A DNA stretch of 64,000 bases from positions 1,451,001 to 1,515,000 of the forward strand of contig AP024710.1 of the NCBI GenBank assembly GCA_024363285.1. Reading direction: 5' to 3'. Source of the DNA: Leptolinea sp. HRD-7. Its GTDB lineage: Bacteria > Chloroflexota > Anaerolineae > Anaerolineales > Anaerolineaceae. Positions within the stretch are counted from its first letter, which is position 1; every line of letters starts with the position of its first letter. The translations under genes were made by a program, and so were the position numbers. Of the stretch, positions 23,821 to 32,184 are shown piece by piece. The notes under the pieces were generated by a model. The model saw nothing but the letters and a program-made list of their open reading frames with translations. It made no database searches and had not been told where the DNA came from.

Positions 23821-23877
23821 ATGGTAACTCCAGTACCTGGCAAATACGATAAAATAACTCCGTAATATATTGTAGCA

Positions 23878-23896
23878 GGATTTTCCTTAAAAATCC
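23878..23896 (-). promoter_or_regulatory. Inverted repeat in the promoter region of the copper-type pair
   Basis: GGATTTT (23878-23884) and AAAATCC (23890-23896) form a perfect 7-bp inverted repeat with a 5-base gap. On the minus strand a TACAAT at 23875-23870 follows it directly, so the repeat lies at the -35 position and may be an operator. Confidence 0.4.
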
Positions 23897-24053
23897 CCCC
23901 TTAAAGAAACGTTAAGCACAGTCATTCATCACCCTGTCAGCAGGCTGGTAATCCTATTAATCACCCGTATATATATTGAGAATGTCACCTGCATAAAAAA
24001 GTCACATTGATATAGAATGGAGCTAATACAAAATCAAACGTGCGGGAAAAACC

Positions 24054-24911
24054 ATGGCACAAAAAATCGCGTTAGTAACAGATAGTACCTGTGATATTCC
24101 GAAGGAATGGGTGGAGCAATACGAAATTACAGTTGTTCCGCTGACCATTGTGATGAAGGAAAATGAAGTGCTCACAGACGGGGTGGATATCAGTCCCGTT
24201 GAGTTTTACGAACGTCTGGTAGCGGAGAAATTGAGACCTACAACGTCTCAACCGGCACCGCAATTGTTTCTGGACGCATACAGGAAAGCCGCGGATTCCG
24301 GCGCCGAACAGGTGCTGGTGATCACCATCAGCAGTGCCATGAGCGGTACGATCGAGTCCGCCCGACGCGCTGCCGAAGAATCTCCCATTCCGGTGGAAAT
24401 CTGGGATGGCAAATCCAATTCGATGGGTATTGGCTGGCAGGTCATCGCGGCCGCCCGGGCGCGTGAGATCGGAGGGGGGCTTAAAGAAATGCTATTGGCG
24501 GCTGAAAAAGCCCTGAAGAGCATGACTTACTATATATCCCTTGATACCATCGAGTATCTGGCCCGCGGTGGACGTATTGCGGGTGCGGCGCATCTGTTGA
24601 ATTCCATTTTACGGATTAAGCCCATGATCTATGTCAACCACAACACTGGCACGGTGGGGGCATCTCTTCCTTCTCGCTCACGCAAAGCCGCGATCGAAGA
24701 TGTGTACAAAGAATTCTTCCGACACATTGACGTCAATCTGCCGCTGCATATCACGGTATTGCACAATAACGCTCTTCCTGAAGCAAAAGAATTGATGGAC
24801 CGGATTATCAATGAATTTCACCCGAAGGAAATATTCATTTCTATCGTCTCCCCGGTTTTGGGTGTTCATACCGGACCGCGCGCGATTGCCCTTTGCGGGT
24901 ATTCCGGATAA
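24054..24911 (+). CDS. DegV-family fatty-acid-binding protein
   Basis: A 285-residue DegV-fold protein. The N-terminal block IALVTDSTCDIPKEWVEQY, the TSQPAPQLFLDAYR segment, VLVITISSAMSGT and the closing SPVLGVHTGPRAIAL are diagnostic. Characterised members (FakB) hold an acyl chain for fatty-acid kinase, which phosphorylates exogenous fatty acids; the FakA partner is not in this window. Monocistronic, with a terminator 21 bases after the stop. The 233-base region upstream shows no convincing promoter. Confidence 0.92.
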   Translation: MAQKIALVTDSTCDIPKEWVEQYEITVVPLTIVMKENEVLTDGVDISPVEFYERLVAEKLRPTTSQPAPQLFLDAYRKAADSGAEQVLVITISSAMSGTIESARRAAEESPIPVEIWDGKSNSMGIGWQVIAAARAREIGGGLKEMLLAAEKALKSMTYYISLDTIEYLARGGRIAGAAHLLNSILRIKPMIYVNHNTGTVGASLPSRSRKAAIEDVYKEFFRHIDVNLPLHITVLHNNALPEAKELMDRIINEFHPKEIFISIVSPVLGVHTGPRAIALCGYSG

Positions 24912-24931
24912 AAGGCAGATTTGTTCTCATT

Positions 24932-24962
24932 AAACCGCCCCGCGAACAGGTTGGGCGGTTTT
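24932..24962 (+). terminator. Rho-independent terminator after degV
   Basis: AAACCGCCC (24932-24940) pairs with GGGCGGTTT (24953-24961), followed by TTGGTTT. Confidence 0.8.
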
Positions 24963-25017
24963 GGTTTAAATACCGACGTGTACATGAGTACAATTCATAC
25001 ACAACGGAGGGATGACA

Positions 25018-25476
25018 ATGACCATAAAAGCTATCCACACACATACCAATCTGATCGCACGAGACTGGCGCAAACTGGCCAGTTTTTATATAGACGCTTT
25101 TGGTTGCGTTCCCGTTCCACCGGAACGAGATTTGACAGGCGAGGCCATTGACCGGGGTACTGGAGTACCTGGCGCGCACATCACCGGAATTCATTTACGG
25201 CTTCCGGGTCACGGTGAAAGCGGACCGACGATCGAGAACTTCTCATATAACCGGTTGAGCGAGGAAGGTCAAAAGCGGGTCAACCGCCCGGGGTGGAGTC
25301 ACCTTGCCTTCCGCGTGGATAACGTGCCCGAGGCGGTGAAAGCCGTTCAAGCGTTGGGCGGCGAGCTGGTCGGGGAGGTGGTCACTACAATGGTGGGATT
25401 GGATAAGTCCATCACCTGGTGTTATCTCACCGATCCCGAAGGGAATATCTTCGAATTGCAGACGGCCATCCATTAA
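25018..25476 (+). CDS. VOC-family protein
   Basis: A 152-residue VOC module. It opens IKAIHTHTNLIARDWRKLASFYIDAFGC and the second half has WSHLAFRVDNVPEAVKAVQA and YLTDPEGNIFELQ, the usual glyoxalase/bleomycin-resistance-fold pattern with ligand candidates His in HTHTN, His in WSHLA and Glu in FELQ. A longer insert (about 35-75) suggests a member acting on a bulky substrate. The ATG at 25018 is 7 bases from GGAGG, better than the ATG at 25012. The substrate is unknown. Confidence 0.82.
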   Translation: MTIKAIHTHTNLIARDWRKLASFYIDAFGCVPVPPERDLTGEAIDRGTGVPGAHITGIHLRLPGHGESGPTIENFSYNRLSEEGQKRVNRPGWSHLAFRVDNVPEAVKAVQALGGELVGEVVTTMVGLDKSITWCYLTDPEGNIFELQTAIH

Positions 25477-25574
25477 CAAAATTCTCACTGGATCGCAAGT
25501 TTGAACAACCGGTCATTTTTCGGGACGGTGTTTGAGGGTACAGTATCATAGTCATTGCTAATGGAGGATACAAA

Positions 25575-26303
25575 ATGACTATCGATAAAGCTTTCAACGA
25601 TTCCACCCCTACATATGATGACTGGATGCGCCGGGCGCTTCTCGGATATTCCGATCTGTTCGGCAATGCTGTGCGGGTAATCCCGTTTGAATCCAACAGG
25701 GCGATACGCGTTCTTGACCTGGGAGCCGGTACTGGTTCGTTCGCGGCGCATGTAGCCGAGGTTTATCCCAACGCCAGCTTTGTGTTGATGGATGTGGCCG
25801 ATAAGATGCTGGATGCCGCTCGTGAACGCTTCAAAGACCAGGGTGAGAAATTCTCGTTCGAGGTAGCCGATTACCGGAATCTTCAGGGTAATGGGGAGTA
25901 CGACCTGGTGATCTCAAGCCTGTCTATTCACCATCTGACAGATGATGAAAAAGCCAACCTGTTCAAAACAGTCTTCAGGCTGCTCAAGCCAGCCGGCGCT
26001 TTCATCAATATAGACCAGATCCGCGGGGAGACGGAAACCTTACGACGTCTCAACTGGAACCGCTGGCTGAACCACGTTCAGTCATCCGGCGCGACAGATG
26101 AACAGATAAAAGCCAGCATTGACCGCCGAACAACGTATGATAAAGACGCGTTGTTAGCAGACCAGATAAACTGGTTGAAACAGGCTGGCTTTTCTGACGT
26201 AGATGTAGTGTACAAGAATTTCTTCCTGGGTGTTTTTCTGGCGATCAAAGGTGGAATTTCTTCCTTTGGTTCGGTATCTGAATACTACAAGGAAAAGGAA
26301 TAA
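25575..26303 (+). CDS. Class I SAM-dependent methyltransferase
   Basis: A 242-residue methyltransferase with motif I VLDLGAGTGSFAAHV (about residues 45-59), the motif II acidic residue in FVLMDVADKMLD, DLVISSLSIHHL (motif IV) and a post-motif LFKTVFRLLKPAGAF. It resembles the trans-aconitate/ubiquinone-type small-molecule methyltransferases, but the substrate cannot be assigned. GGAGG precedes the ATG. It is 28 bases upstream of the DUF3267 gene and may be co-transcribed with it. Confidence 0.85.
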   Translation: MTIDKAFNDSTPTYDDWMRRALLGYSDLFGNAVRVIPFESNRAIRVLDLGAGTGSFAAHVAEVYPNASFVLMDVADKMLDAARERFKDQGEKFSFEVADYRNLQGNGEYDLVISSLSIHHLTDDEKANLFKTVFRLLKPAGAFINIDQIRGETETLRRLNWNRWLNHVQSSGATDEQIKASIDRRTTYDKDALLADQINWLKQAGFSDVDVVYKNFFLGVFLAIKGGISSFGSVSEYYKEKE

Positions 26304-26331
26304 AAAATCATAAGGATACAGATAATCAGCC

Positions 26332-26955
26332 ATGGAAAAAAATAAACTGCCAGCACATTGCACAGAACTACCTGAAGGGTACCGACAGACAGCCGATTTC
26401 AATCTGAAGCACAACACACGGGCAATGATTATCCTGAATATTGTCGGTTTCTTCCTGTTCCTGTTGGCAGCCGCGCTGGTCCAGTGGTATACCCTGCGAG
26501 TCAGGGAAGCTTCTTCTGGAGCGGTCTTCTCGTTTGAGGTGGATAGTCTCGCGCAAGTTGGGGTATTCCTTGTGCTGTTACTTCTGGATATCGCCATACT
26601 TGTTGTGTTGCATGAAGGACTGCACGGCCTGTGTTTCTGGGTGATCACCGGAAAAAAGCCGATGTTCATGATCGGCCCCGGTTATGCCGCGGCATCTGCG
26701 CCAGGGGAATACATCGCGAAATATCCCTATCTGGTGACTGCTCTCAGTCCACTGGTTGTAATGACCATCGCCGGGTTGATCGCCATCCCGTTCGTTTCAC
26801 CGGAACTTTTACTGCATGTGACGGCCATCACCGTGTTCAATATCGGAGGGGCTGTTGGAGACCTCTGGGTGGCCGCTGGTCTTCTTTCGAAACGCGGCCC
26901 GCTCCTGGTCAAGGATGAACTGGACCGGGTGATTTTCTACCAACCCGGGGAATGA
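26332..26955 (+). CDS. DUF3267-type membrane zincin-like protein
   Basis: A 207-residue membrane protein with four hydrophobic segments. The central HEGLH (His94-Glu95, His98) lies at the end of a membrane helix (VVLHEGLHGLCFW), which is the H-E-x-x-H pattern of DUF3267 putative metallopeptidases; an ALSPLVVMTIAGL segment follows as in that family. Proteolysis has not been shown for most members. GATAAT lies 5 bases before the ATG, so a secondary start is conceivable; no good ribosome-binding site is at working distance. Confidence 0.75.
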   Translation: MEKNKLPAHCTELPEGYRQTADFNLKHNTRAMIILNIVGFFLFLLAAALVQWYTLRVREASSGAVFSFEVDSLAQVGVFLVLLLLDIAILVVLHEGLHGLCFWVITGKKPMFMIGPGYAAASAPGEYIAKYPYLVTALSPLVVMTIAGLIAIPFVSPELLLHVTAITVFNIGGAVGDLWVAAGLLSKRGPLLVKDELDRVIFYQPGE

Positions 26956-26967
26956 TCATTTGTCAGC

Positions 26968-27011
26968 AAACCGGGCGGAAGATCTTTCGAAGCATTCTCC
27001 GCCCGGTTTTT
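26968..27011 (+). terminator. Terminator between convergent genes
   Basis: AAACCGGGCGGA (26968-26979) pairs with TCCGCCCGGTTT (26998-27009) and two further T follow. It lies 12 bases past the DUF3267 stop; on the minus strand the U-tract is only three bases. Confidence 0.82.
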
Positions 27012-27015
27012 ACCA

Positions 27016-27705
27016 TTACGCCAATTCAATACTCTCGCCTGGAGCCAGCACTTTGACTTTACTGGATGTCTGCGTTTCGACTTCGGCGGCCCAGGCAGAC
27101 GCGTCTTGCTGGATCAGCGGGAAGGTGTTGTAATGGATGGGAATGACCACTTTCGGTTGAATGAGCTTCACCGCGCGCAGCGCGTCAGCAGGTCCCATGG
27201 TGAAGTTGTCACCGATCGGCAGGGCAGCCAGTTCAACGCCTTCTTCCCCGATCAGCCGCATGTCGCCAAACAATCCGGTATCGCCGGCCAGATAGACTTT
27301 CTTTCCGCTATCTTTCAATGTAATCAAAAATCCGGCCGGGTTTCCACCGCATGATCCATCCGGCAGGGCAGAACCGTGCAGGGCAAGGGTCAACTTGACA
27401 TACCCGAAGGGGTGGTGAAACCCGCCTCCCAGGTGCTGCGAATGGACTTTAACATCCTTCTTTTTCAGCCAGTCACCGATCTCGGCATTGCATATTACAG
27501 TGGCGCCGGTACGTTGGGCAATAGAAACGGTATCTCCGAAATGATCACCATGACCGTGTGTCACCAGAATAAAATCCGCTTTGATATCTTCAGCAGAAAA
27601 TAGAGATTTCGGGTTGTATTTGAAAAAGGGATCTACAAGTAGATGAAATCCGGCAGTCTGTATGGAAAAAGAGGAATGCCCCAACCAGGTTACTTTTGTT
27701 ATCAT
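27016..27705 (-). CDS. UPF0173 metal-dependent hydrolase (metallo-beta-lactamase fold)
   Basis: A 229-residue MBL-fold protein of the UPF0173/YtkL type. The metal motif is THGHGDHFGD, preceded by the N-terminal TWLGHSSFSIQ, with later AGDTGLFGDM and VIPIHYNTFPL supplying the other ligands. The GSALPDGSCGGNPAGFLI stretch is characteristic of this subgroup. The physiological substrate is not established for the family. The ATG at 27705 is 7 bases from AGGAGG; a TTG just before it is less likely. Confidence 0.9.
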   Translation of the reverse strand: MITKVTWLGHSSFSIQTAGFHLLVDPFFKYNPKSLFSAEDIKADFILVTHGHGDHFGDTVSIAQRTGATVICNAEIGDWLKKKDVKVHSQHLGGGFHHPFGYVKLTLALHGSALPDGSCGGNPAGFLITLKDSGKKVYLAGDTGLFGDMRLIGEEGVELAALPIGDNFTMGPADALRAVKLIQPKVVIPIHYNTFPLIQQDASAWAAEVETQTSSKVKVLAPGESIELA

Positions 27706-27787
27706 CAATTTTCCTCCTTGTGAAAATATTCACTAATGATACATTTGTTTTTGAATTACGTATATAGTGTTAATAACAATTGATTTG

Positions 27788-27816
27788 TTGCCTGCCATCA
27801 ATGGGATGTATATAAT
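27788..27816 (+). promoter_or_regulatory. Sigma-70-type promoter for the NfeD-slipin operon
   Basis: TTGCCT (27788-27793), 17-base spacer, TATAAT (27811-27816). The ATG is 26 bases downstream. Confidence 0.8.
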
Positions 27817-27841
27817 GAACGGAGAAGTAAGGAAGGGTTAA

Positions 27842-28459
27842 ATGAATTTTCTGCTGGATCCCAATATTTCGTACCTGATACTGGTCGGAGGTTTTATTTT
27901 GGCGGTACTGGCTATGTTCGCTCCTGGTACCGGGCTGTTGGAAATCGGCGCCACCATGGCAATTGTGATTGCCGGCTATTCTGTGGCCAATTTGCCATTT
28001 AACTGGTGGGCGCTGGTTATTTTACTTGTGGGTGTATTTCCATTCCTGTTCGCCCTTCGACGGTCACGGAACATTGTTTTTCTGGTTATCAGTATTCTCG
28101 CGATGATTGCCGGTTCGATCTTTATGTTTCGGACAAATGATGGACGCATGGCCGTCAACCCTGTACTGGCGGTTATCGTTTCTATCCTTGTAGCCGGTTT
28201 CATGTGGATTGTCGCCACCCGTGGGTTGGACGCGTTGAAAATGAAACCATACAACCGCACGGGGAAGCTGGTTAACCAGGTGGGAAAAGCCCGTTCGGAT
28301 ATTTTCCACAGCGGTACTGTGTATATTCAGAGCGAAGAGTGGAGCGCCCGCTCCAGTAAACCGATCTCAACGGGAACGCTGGTAAAGATTATCAAGCAGG
28401 ATGGCGTAATCCTCGAGGTTGAACCTCTTTCTGATGAAGATTTGCAATCTGACCTGTAA
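27842..28459 (+). CDS. NfeD-like membrane protein
   Basis: A 205-residue protein with four membrane segments in residues 8-130 and a C-terminal small beta-barrel (about 140-198: RTGKLVNQVGKARSDIFHSG, then GTLVKIIKQDGVILEVEPL), the OB-fold of NfeD proteins. It lacks the ClpP-like protease domain of the long form. NfeD proteins pair with SPFH proteins in membrane microdomains, and a slipin gene follows 22 bases later, so the two very likely work together. It has a good promoter and a short leader. Confidence 0.88.
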   Translation: MNFLLDPNISYLILVGGFILAVLAMFAPGTGLLEIGATMAIVIAGYSVANLPFNWWALVILLVGVFPFLFALRRSRNIVFLVISILAMIAGSIFMFRTNDGRMAVNPVLAVIVSILVAGFMWIVATRGLDALKMKPYNRTGKLVNQVGKARSDIFHSGTVYIQSEEWSARSSKPISTGTLVKIIKQDGVILEVEPLSDEDLQSDL

Positions 28460-28481
28460 ATTCACAATTATTAAGGAGATT

Positions 28482-29387
28482 ATGATGGAAAATGCTGTTC
28501 CGGTTTTGTGCCTGATTGGATTTGTAATTGTCGCAGTATTGTTCTTTCTGGCTTCCGCTATTAAGGTTGTTCCGGAATACAAACGTCTGGTCGTATTCCG
28601 CCTGGGGCGATGTATCGGCGAAAAAGGTCCCGGTCTTGTTCTACTCATCCCTGTGATTGACCGTCCGGTTATGGTTGACCTTCGCGAGCAAGTACGCGAG
28701 ATTCCGCATCAGACCTCTATTACCAAGGATAACGCCCCCATCTCCATAGACTTTTTGTGGTATTACAAACTTGTCAGTCCGACGGAGAGTGTATTGCAGG
28801 TAGGGAATTTTGAATACGCCGCGCAGGGTCTTGCGACCACCACACTACGTTCTGTCATCGGCGGTATTTCACTGGATGATGTGCTTTCACAACGCGAGCA
28901 TATCAATACCATGCTGCGCACCCGCCTTGACGAAGTGACCGAACGCTGGGGTGTAAAAGTGACCAACGTAGAGATCCGTGAGATCATCCCTCCGAAGGAT
29001 GTTCAGGATGCCATGAACCGCCAGCTTTCTGCCGAACGTAACCGCCGTGCCGTGGTCACCGAGTCTGAAGGTACCCGCGTGGCTGCCGTCAACGTGGCGA
29101 ATGGTGAAAAAGAGGCGAACATTCTGCGTGCTGAAGGCGAGAAACAGTCTGCCATCTTGAAAGCGGAAGGCGAGCTTCAGGCACAACAATTGCGCGCCGA
29201 AGGTTACGCCAATGCTCTCTCAAAGATTGACGCGGCTGCTAACAAAATTGATAAACAGACTGTCACACTTCAATACTTTGAAACTCTGAAGACCATGTCT
29301 GCCAACCCGGCCACCAAGTACATCTTCCCGATGGAATTCACCAACCTGTTGTCTGACTTTGTCAAAGGTGTTGGCAACAAAGCTTGA
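28482..29387 (+). CDS. Slipin (SPFH/band 7 protein)
   Basis: A 301-residue SPFH protein with an N-terminal membrane segment (about 5-25), then IKVVPEYKRLVVFRLGRCIG, the band-7 core (VDLREQVREIPHQTSITKDN, TTLRSVIGGISLDDVL, TNVEIREIIPP) and a long Ala/Glu-rich helix (NILRAEGEKQSAILKAEGEL) for oligomerisation. Such proteins form ring-like assemblies that organise membrane proteins or quality control. Two consecutive ATGs (28482, 28485) follow AAGGAG; the second has the more usual spacing. It overlaps the next gene by four bases. Confidence 0.93.
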   Translation: MMENAVPVLCLIGFVIVAVLFFLASAIKVVPEYKRLVVFRLGRCIGEKGPGLVLLIPVIDRPVMVDLREQVREIPHQTSITKDNAPISIDFLWYYKLVSPTESVLQVGNFEYAAQGLATTTLRSVIGGISLDDVLSQREHINTMLRTRLDEVTERWGVKVTNVEIREIIPPKDVQDAMNRQLSAERNRRAVVTESEGTRVAAVNVANGEKEANILRAEGEKQSAILKAEGELQAQQLRAEGYANALSKIDAAANKIDKQTVTLQYFETLKTMSANPATKYIFPMEFTNLLSDFVKGVGNKA

Positions 29388-29821
29388 TCTATGAAATCTT
29401 ACCGGCCAGGCTTCGAGACCTGAACACCCTGAAGCAACTTGAGGATGAGGTGTTCAAAGAAGATGCCTGGCCGGTTCTCGATATACTGGCCATGCTGCTT
29501 ACACCAGGGATGATCAACCTGAAAGCCGTACATAGCGGAGAGATCATCGGGTTTATTACGGTTGAAGAGAAGCTATTTGATCCCGAGGCGAGCGTCAATT
29601 CTCTGGGTGTAAAAACGAGCTGTCGGCGTCAGGGAGTGGGAAGAGCGCTGATGAGGGCGGCGGAAGGGCATATCAAACGCAAGAAGATTCGGTTATGTGT
29701 GCGCCATTCAAACCAGGCCGCGATTGACCTGTATTTCAGTCTGGGTTTCCGAAAAACAGAGGTGCGTCACAATTATTATCCCGATGGCGAAGACGCGTAT
29801 GTGATGCGAAAAATACTGTGA
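29384..29821 (+). CDS. GNAT acetyltransferase (RimI-like)
   Basis: A 145-residue GNAT protein. The acetyl-CoA loop is RRQGVGRALMRAAEGHI (about residues 85-101), and the C-terminal LCVRHSNQAAIDLYFSLGF and YYPDGEDAYVMRK blocks match RimI-type N-terminal acetyltransferases. The probable start is TTG, overlapping the slipin stop in TTGA; no in-frame ATG exists that would keep the N-terminal strand IYEILPARLRD. That overlap suggests coupled translation with the slipin. Substrate unknown; it may acetylate a protein N-terminus. Confidence 0.8.
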   Translation: MIYEILPARLRDLNTLKQLEDEVFKEDAWPVLDILAMLLTPGMINLKAVHSGEIIGFITVEEKLFDPEASVNSLGVKTSCRRQGVGRALMRAAEGHIKRKKIRLCVRHSNQAAIDLYFSLGFRKTEVRHNYYPDGEDAYVMRKIL

Positions 29822-29822
29822 A

Positions 29823-30242
29823 TCAGTCCTGGTTTTCTTCGGCAGGACTCTCTTCCGGTTTTTCTTCTTCTGGCATCGGGGCTAGGCGCATGGTTTTTTC
29901 CAGCAACGTCTGTATGTTGAAGGGTTTTCCCATAAAATCATTCGCGCCTAAGATCTTGGCAGCCTGTACGACTTCATTGTTACCGGCAGAGGTCATAATA
30001 ATCACGGGGGTGTATCGCAATTCCGGTTCCGCTCGAAGGTCTTTGAGGAAAGCGAGCCCATTTTGTTCCGGCAGCATGTAATCAAGGATGATCAGATCGA
30101 TTTTTTCTTGAAATAATTCTTTCAACCCCGCGTGTGTGGTTTCGGTTACAACAACAGAATACCCTTTGGACTGGAGGGTTAAACGAACAATGCGGGCTAT
30201 TGTAGGATCGTCATCAATAACCAGAACACGCGGAATTCTCAT
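29823..30242 (-). CDS. Single-domain CheY-like response regulator
   Basis: A 139-residue receiver domain with acidic pair DDD near residue 10, phospho-acceptor Asp in LIILDYMLPEQNG, Thr in IIMTSAG and Lys in FMGKPFN. There is no output domain; the last 20 residues are Glu/Pro-rich. It lies downstream of a minus-strand run that begins with a GAF-PAS histidine kinase at 33759, its most likely partner. It converges with the GNAT gene, the two stop codons being one base apart, so there is no room for an independent terminator. GGTGGG precedes the ATG. Confidence 0.9.
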   Translation of the reverse strand: MRIPRVLVIDDDPTIARIVRLTLQSKGYSVVVTETTHAGLKELFQEKIDLIILDYMLPEQNGLAFLKDLRAEPELRYTPVIIMTSAGNNEVVQAAKILGANDFMGKPFNIQTLLEKTMRLAPMPEEEKPEESPAEENQD

Positions 30243-30266
30243 GTCCCACCTTGAGTATGTCTATAT

Positions 30267-31307
30267 TCATTCCAACGTAAAACAGGGCCGCATCTCTCCG
30301 ACTTCAATATGCCGCCAGTTATATATCTTTCGGGTGTAATACTGCCCCAATTTCGCCAGATCGTCATTAGATATTGCACCAATTTGCCGAAGAATTTCCA
30401 AACCAACCAGTGAACGCGACCGTTCGGTAACGTCGCCATCCGCCATTTTCAGTGCAATACCCATGCCGGGTTTTCCGTTTTGAGCTGGAATACCAAATAC
30501 CTGATAACCCTCGGCCCCGGTTTTGGTCAACACACGGCCGTTCATCTGATTCATGAAGTCGGTATCAAAGCGTTCGGGGCCGGCAACCATGAACGGCGCG
30601 CCGGTCATTCCGTTAAATATCTTCTGGCATGCTTTTGCGCGGTTCTTTTCTAAATCCCACGGGTCGCTTAAGCGAGCCAGACCCAGAGCGGCGTTGTACA
30701 GCGGGATGGCGAAAACCGGCGCCGAGCATCCATCGATACCTATCTCAATTTTTTCTTTCGGAACGTCACACATCTCTGAAAATGCTTTGATGATGCTTTG
30801 CTGAACAGGATGATCGAGGTCAAGGTAATCTGTCAGAGAAGCGCCGCGCATTTTGGCGTGGGCCAGCATACCCGTATGTTTTCCCGAACAATTGTGATTA
30901 TTCTGTGTTGGTTTTTCTCCCTTCATCATCAGGGCATCAGCCGCTTCTTTATACAGCGGAGGATGGATTCCGCATAGAAGATCGGATTCAGATATACCGA
31001 TCTTAGCCTGCAGTTTCTTCAGGGCAGCCTTGTGTTCTTCCGTGCCTGAGTGGGAGGCGCAGATCAAACCAATTTCCGCTGACGTGAAACCAAATTTTTC
31101 GTCACCGCCGAGTTCTATGAACGGCAGAGCCTGAAACGGTTTTGACGATGAACGCAGAAAACTAGTTGCATTCGGATCACCATATGAAGCGATTAACTTT
31201 CCATGACTGTCAACAACCGCAGCTGCACCGTAATGTACTGATTCAACGATATTTCCGCGTGTGACTTCAACCATCTCTTTGAACCACGCGCTATAGGTGT
31301 GTGTCAT
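30267..31307 (-). CDS. Asparaginase II family protein (PF06089 type)
   Basis: A 346-residue protein of the thermolabile asparaginase II family known from Rhizobium, structurally in the serine-beta-lactamase-like fold. Diagnostic stretches are the N-terminal EVTRGNIVESVHYGAAAVVD, SSSKPFQALPFIELGG (containing the Ser-x-x-Lys-like SSSKPFQ), CSGKHTGMLAHAKM and GIDGCSAPVFAIPL. It converts asparagine to aspartate and ammonia, although some members act on other amides. Its ATG overlaps the stop of the upstream MBL gene by one base (TAATG), so the two are translationally coupled. Confidence 0.88.
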   Translation of the reverse strand: MTHTYSAWFKEMVEVTRGNIVESVHYGAAAVVDSHGKLIASYGDPNATSFLRSSSKPFQALPFIELGGDEKFGFTSAEIGLICASHSGTEEHKAALKKLQAKIGISESDLLCGIHPPLYKEAADALMMKGEKPTQNNHNCSGKHTGMLAHAKMRGASLTDYLDLDHPVQQSIIKAFSEMCDVPKEKIEIGIDGCSAPVFAIPLYNAALGLARLSDPWDLEKNRAKACQKIFNGMTGAPFMVAGPERFDTDFMNQMNGRVLTKTGAEGYQVFGIPAQNGKPGMGIALKMADGDVTERSRSLVGLEILRQIGAISNDDLAKLGQYYTRKIYNWRHIEVGEMRPCFTLE

Positions 31308-32164
31308 TATTCCTCAGATTCTGCCCGGGTGGGGCAATGCCGGTGGGCATAATACTGGAAGAAGCCCCATTTCAGGCGGTCAGAATACTGGCTTTCAAGA
31401 TCCCTGCCGAATTGGAATTCCTTCAAATATTTCGGAACCATATTGTATGTTTCTTCCGGTGGAGCGGAATTTTCTCCAAGTTCTTTTATTTTTTCGTCTA
31501 CAGATTTAAGCCACTTGATCAATGCAGCCGTGTGAGTGGAATTTGTCAGTCCACCGCGTCCGCTGACGATTCGATATCCGGCATACTGTGCGGAACCGAG
31601 GAGTTCCAGTGACTTTATCCACGCGGGGATGTCGGCATTGGCCAGGAACGGGGGCTGGTCAACCGGTAGTGTGTCACCGACAAAGAGAATTTTTTCTTCC
31701 GGTATTTCGATCCAGCATGAGCCGGCCATAGGTCCCGGATGGTGTTCCACATTTAATGTAATACTATCGGGGTAAAGAGAAATGGAATTGTCAAATGTGA
31801 TGTCAGGGGGTATCCAACGGATTGTTCCCAGATTATTACTGAGTTCCCAGGCAGCACCTGTTCCAATGTGTTGATTCTTGAATGTTAGAGGTCGGCTGCG
31901 GAAGGCAGTCGCTGTTGCTTCGTGTGTGATCAATGTAGCTTCCATGGCTCTGGAGCCGAGAGTTCGGTCATAATGGGCATCCAGGTTGATTAATACACGC
32001 TCACCACCGGCTGCCAGGTTGACTAAAGAAGCTCGCCAGGAACGGATATCTTCATTGCGAAATGGTGAATCAATAAGAATCTGCCCTCCTGAAAAAGGGA
32101 TGGCAGCAATGGTAACACCCAACAAACCTGTCTCGATAAAGACATTTCGCGCTATTTCTTCCAT
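31307..32164 (-). CDS. Metallo-beta-lactamase-fold hydrolase with altered metal motif
   Basis: A 285-residue MBL-fold protein: N-terminal ETGLLGVTIAAIPFSGGQIL, a metal loop NLDAHYDRTLGS, HHPGPMAGSCWIEIPEEK with the second-metal His, and LFVGDTLPV with the bridging Asp. The canonical HxHxDH is reduced to D-A-H-Y-D-R, so the first and last His are missing and metal binding may be changed. The substrate is unknown. It lies 20 bases after the histidine kinase gene and is coupled to the asparaginase gene; GGAGA precedes the ATG. Confidence 0.75.
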   Translation of the reverse strand: MEEIARNVFIETGLLGVTIAAIPFSGGQILIDSPFRNEDIRSWRASLVNLAAGGERVLINLDAHYDRTLGSRAMEATLITHEATATAFRSRPLTFKNQHIGTGAAWELSNNLGTIRWIPPDITFDNSISLYPDSITLNVEHHPGPMAGSCWIEIPEEKILFVGDTLPVDQPPFLANADIPAWIKSLELLGSAQYAGYRIVSGRGGLTNSTHTAALIKWLKSVDEKIKELGENSAPPEETYNMVPKYLKEFQFGRDLESQYSDRLKWGFFQYYAHRHCPTRAESEE

Positions 32165-32184
32165 ACATTAATTCTCCAATACGG

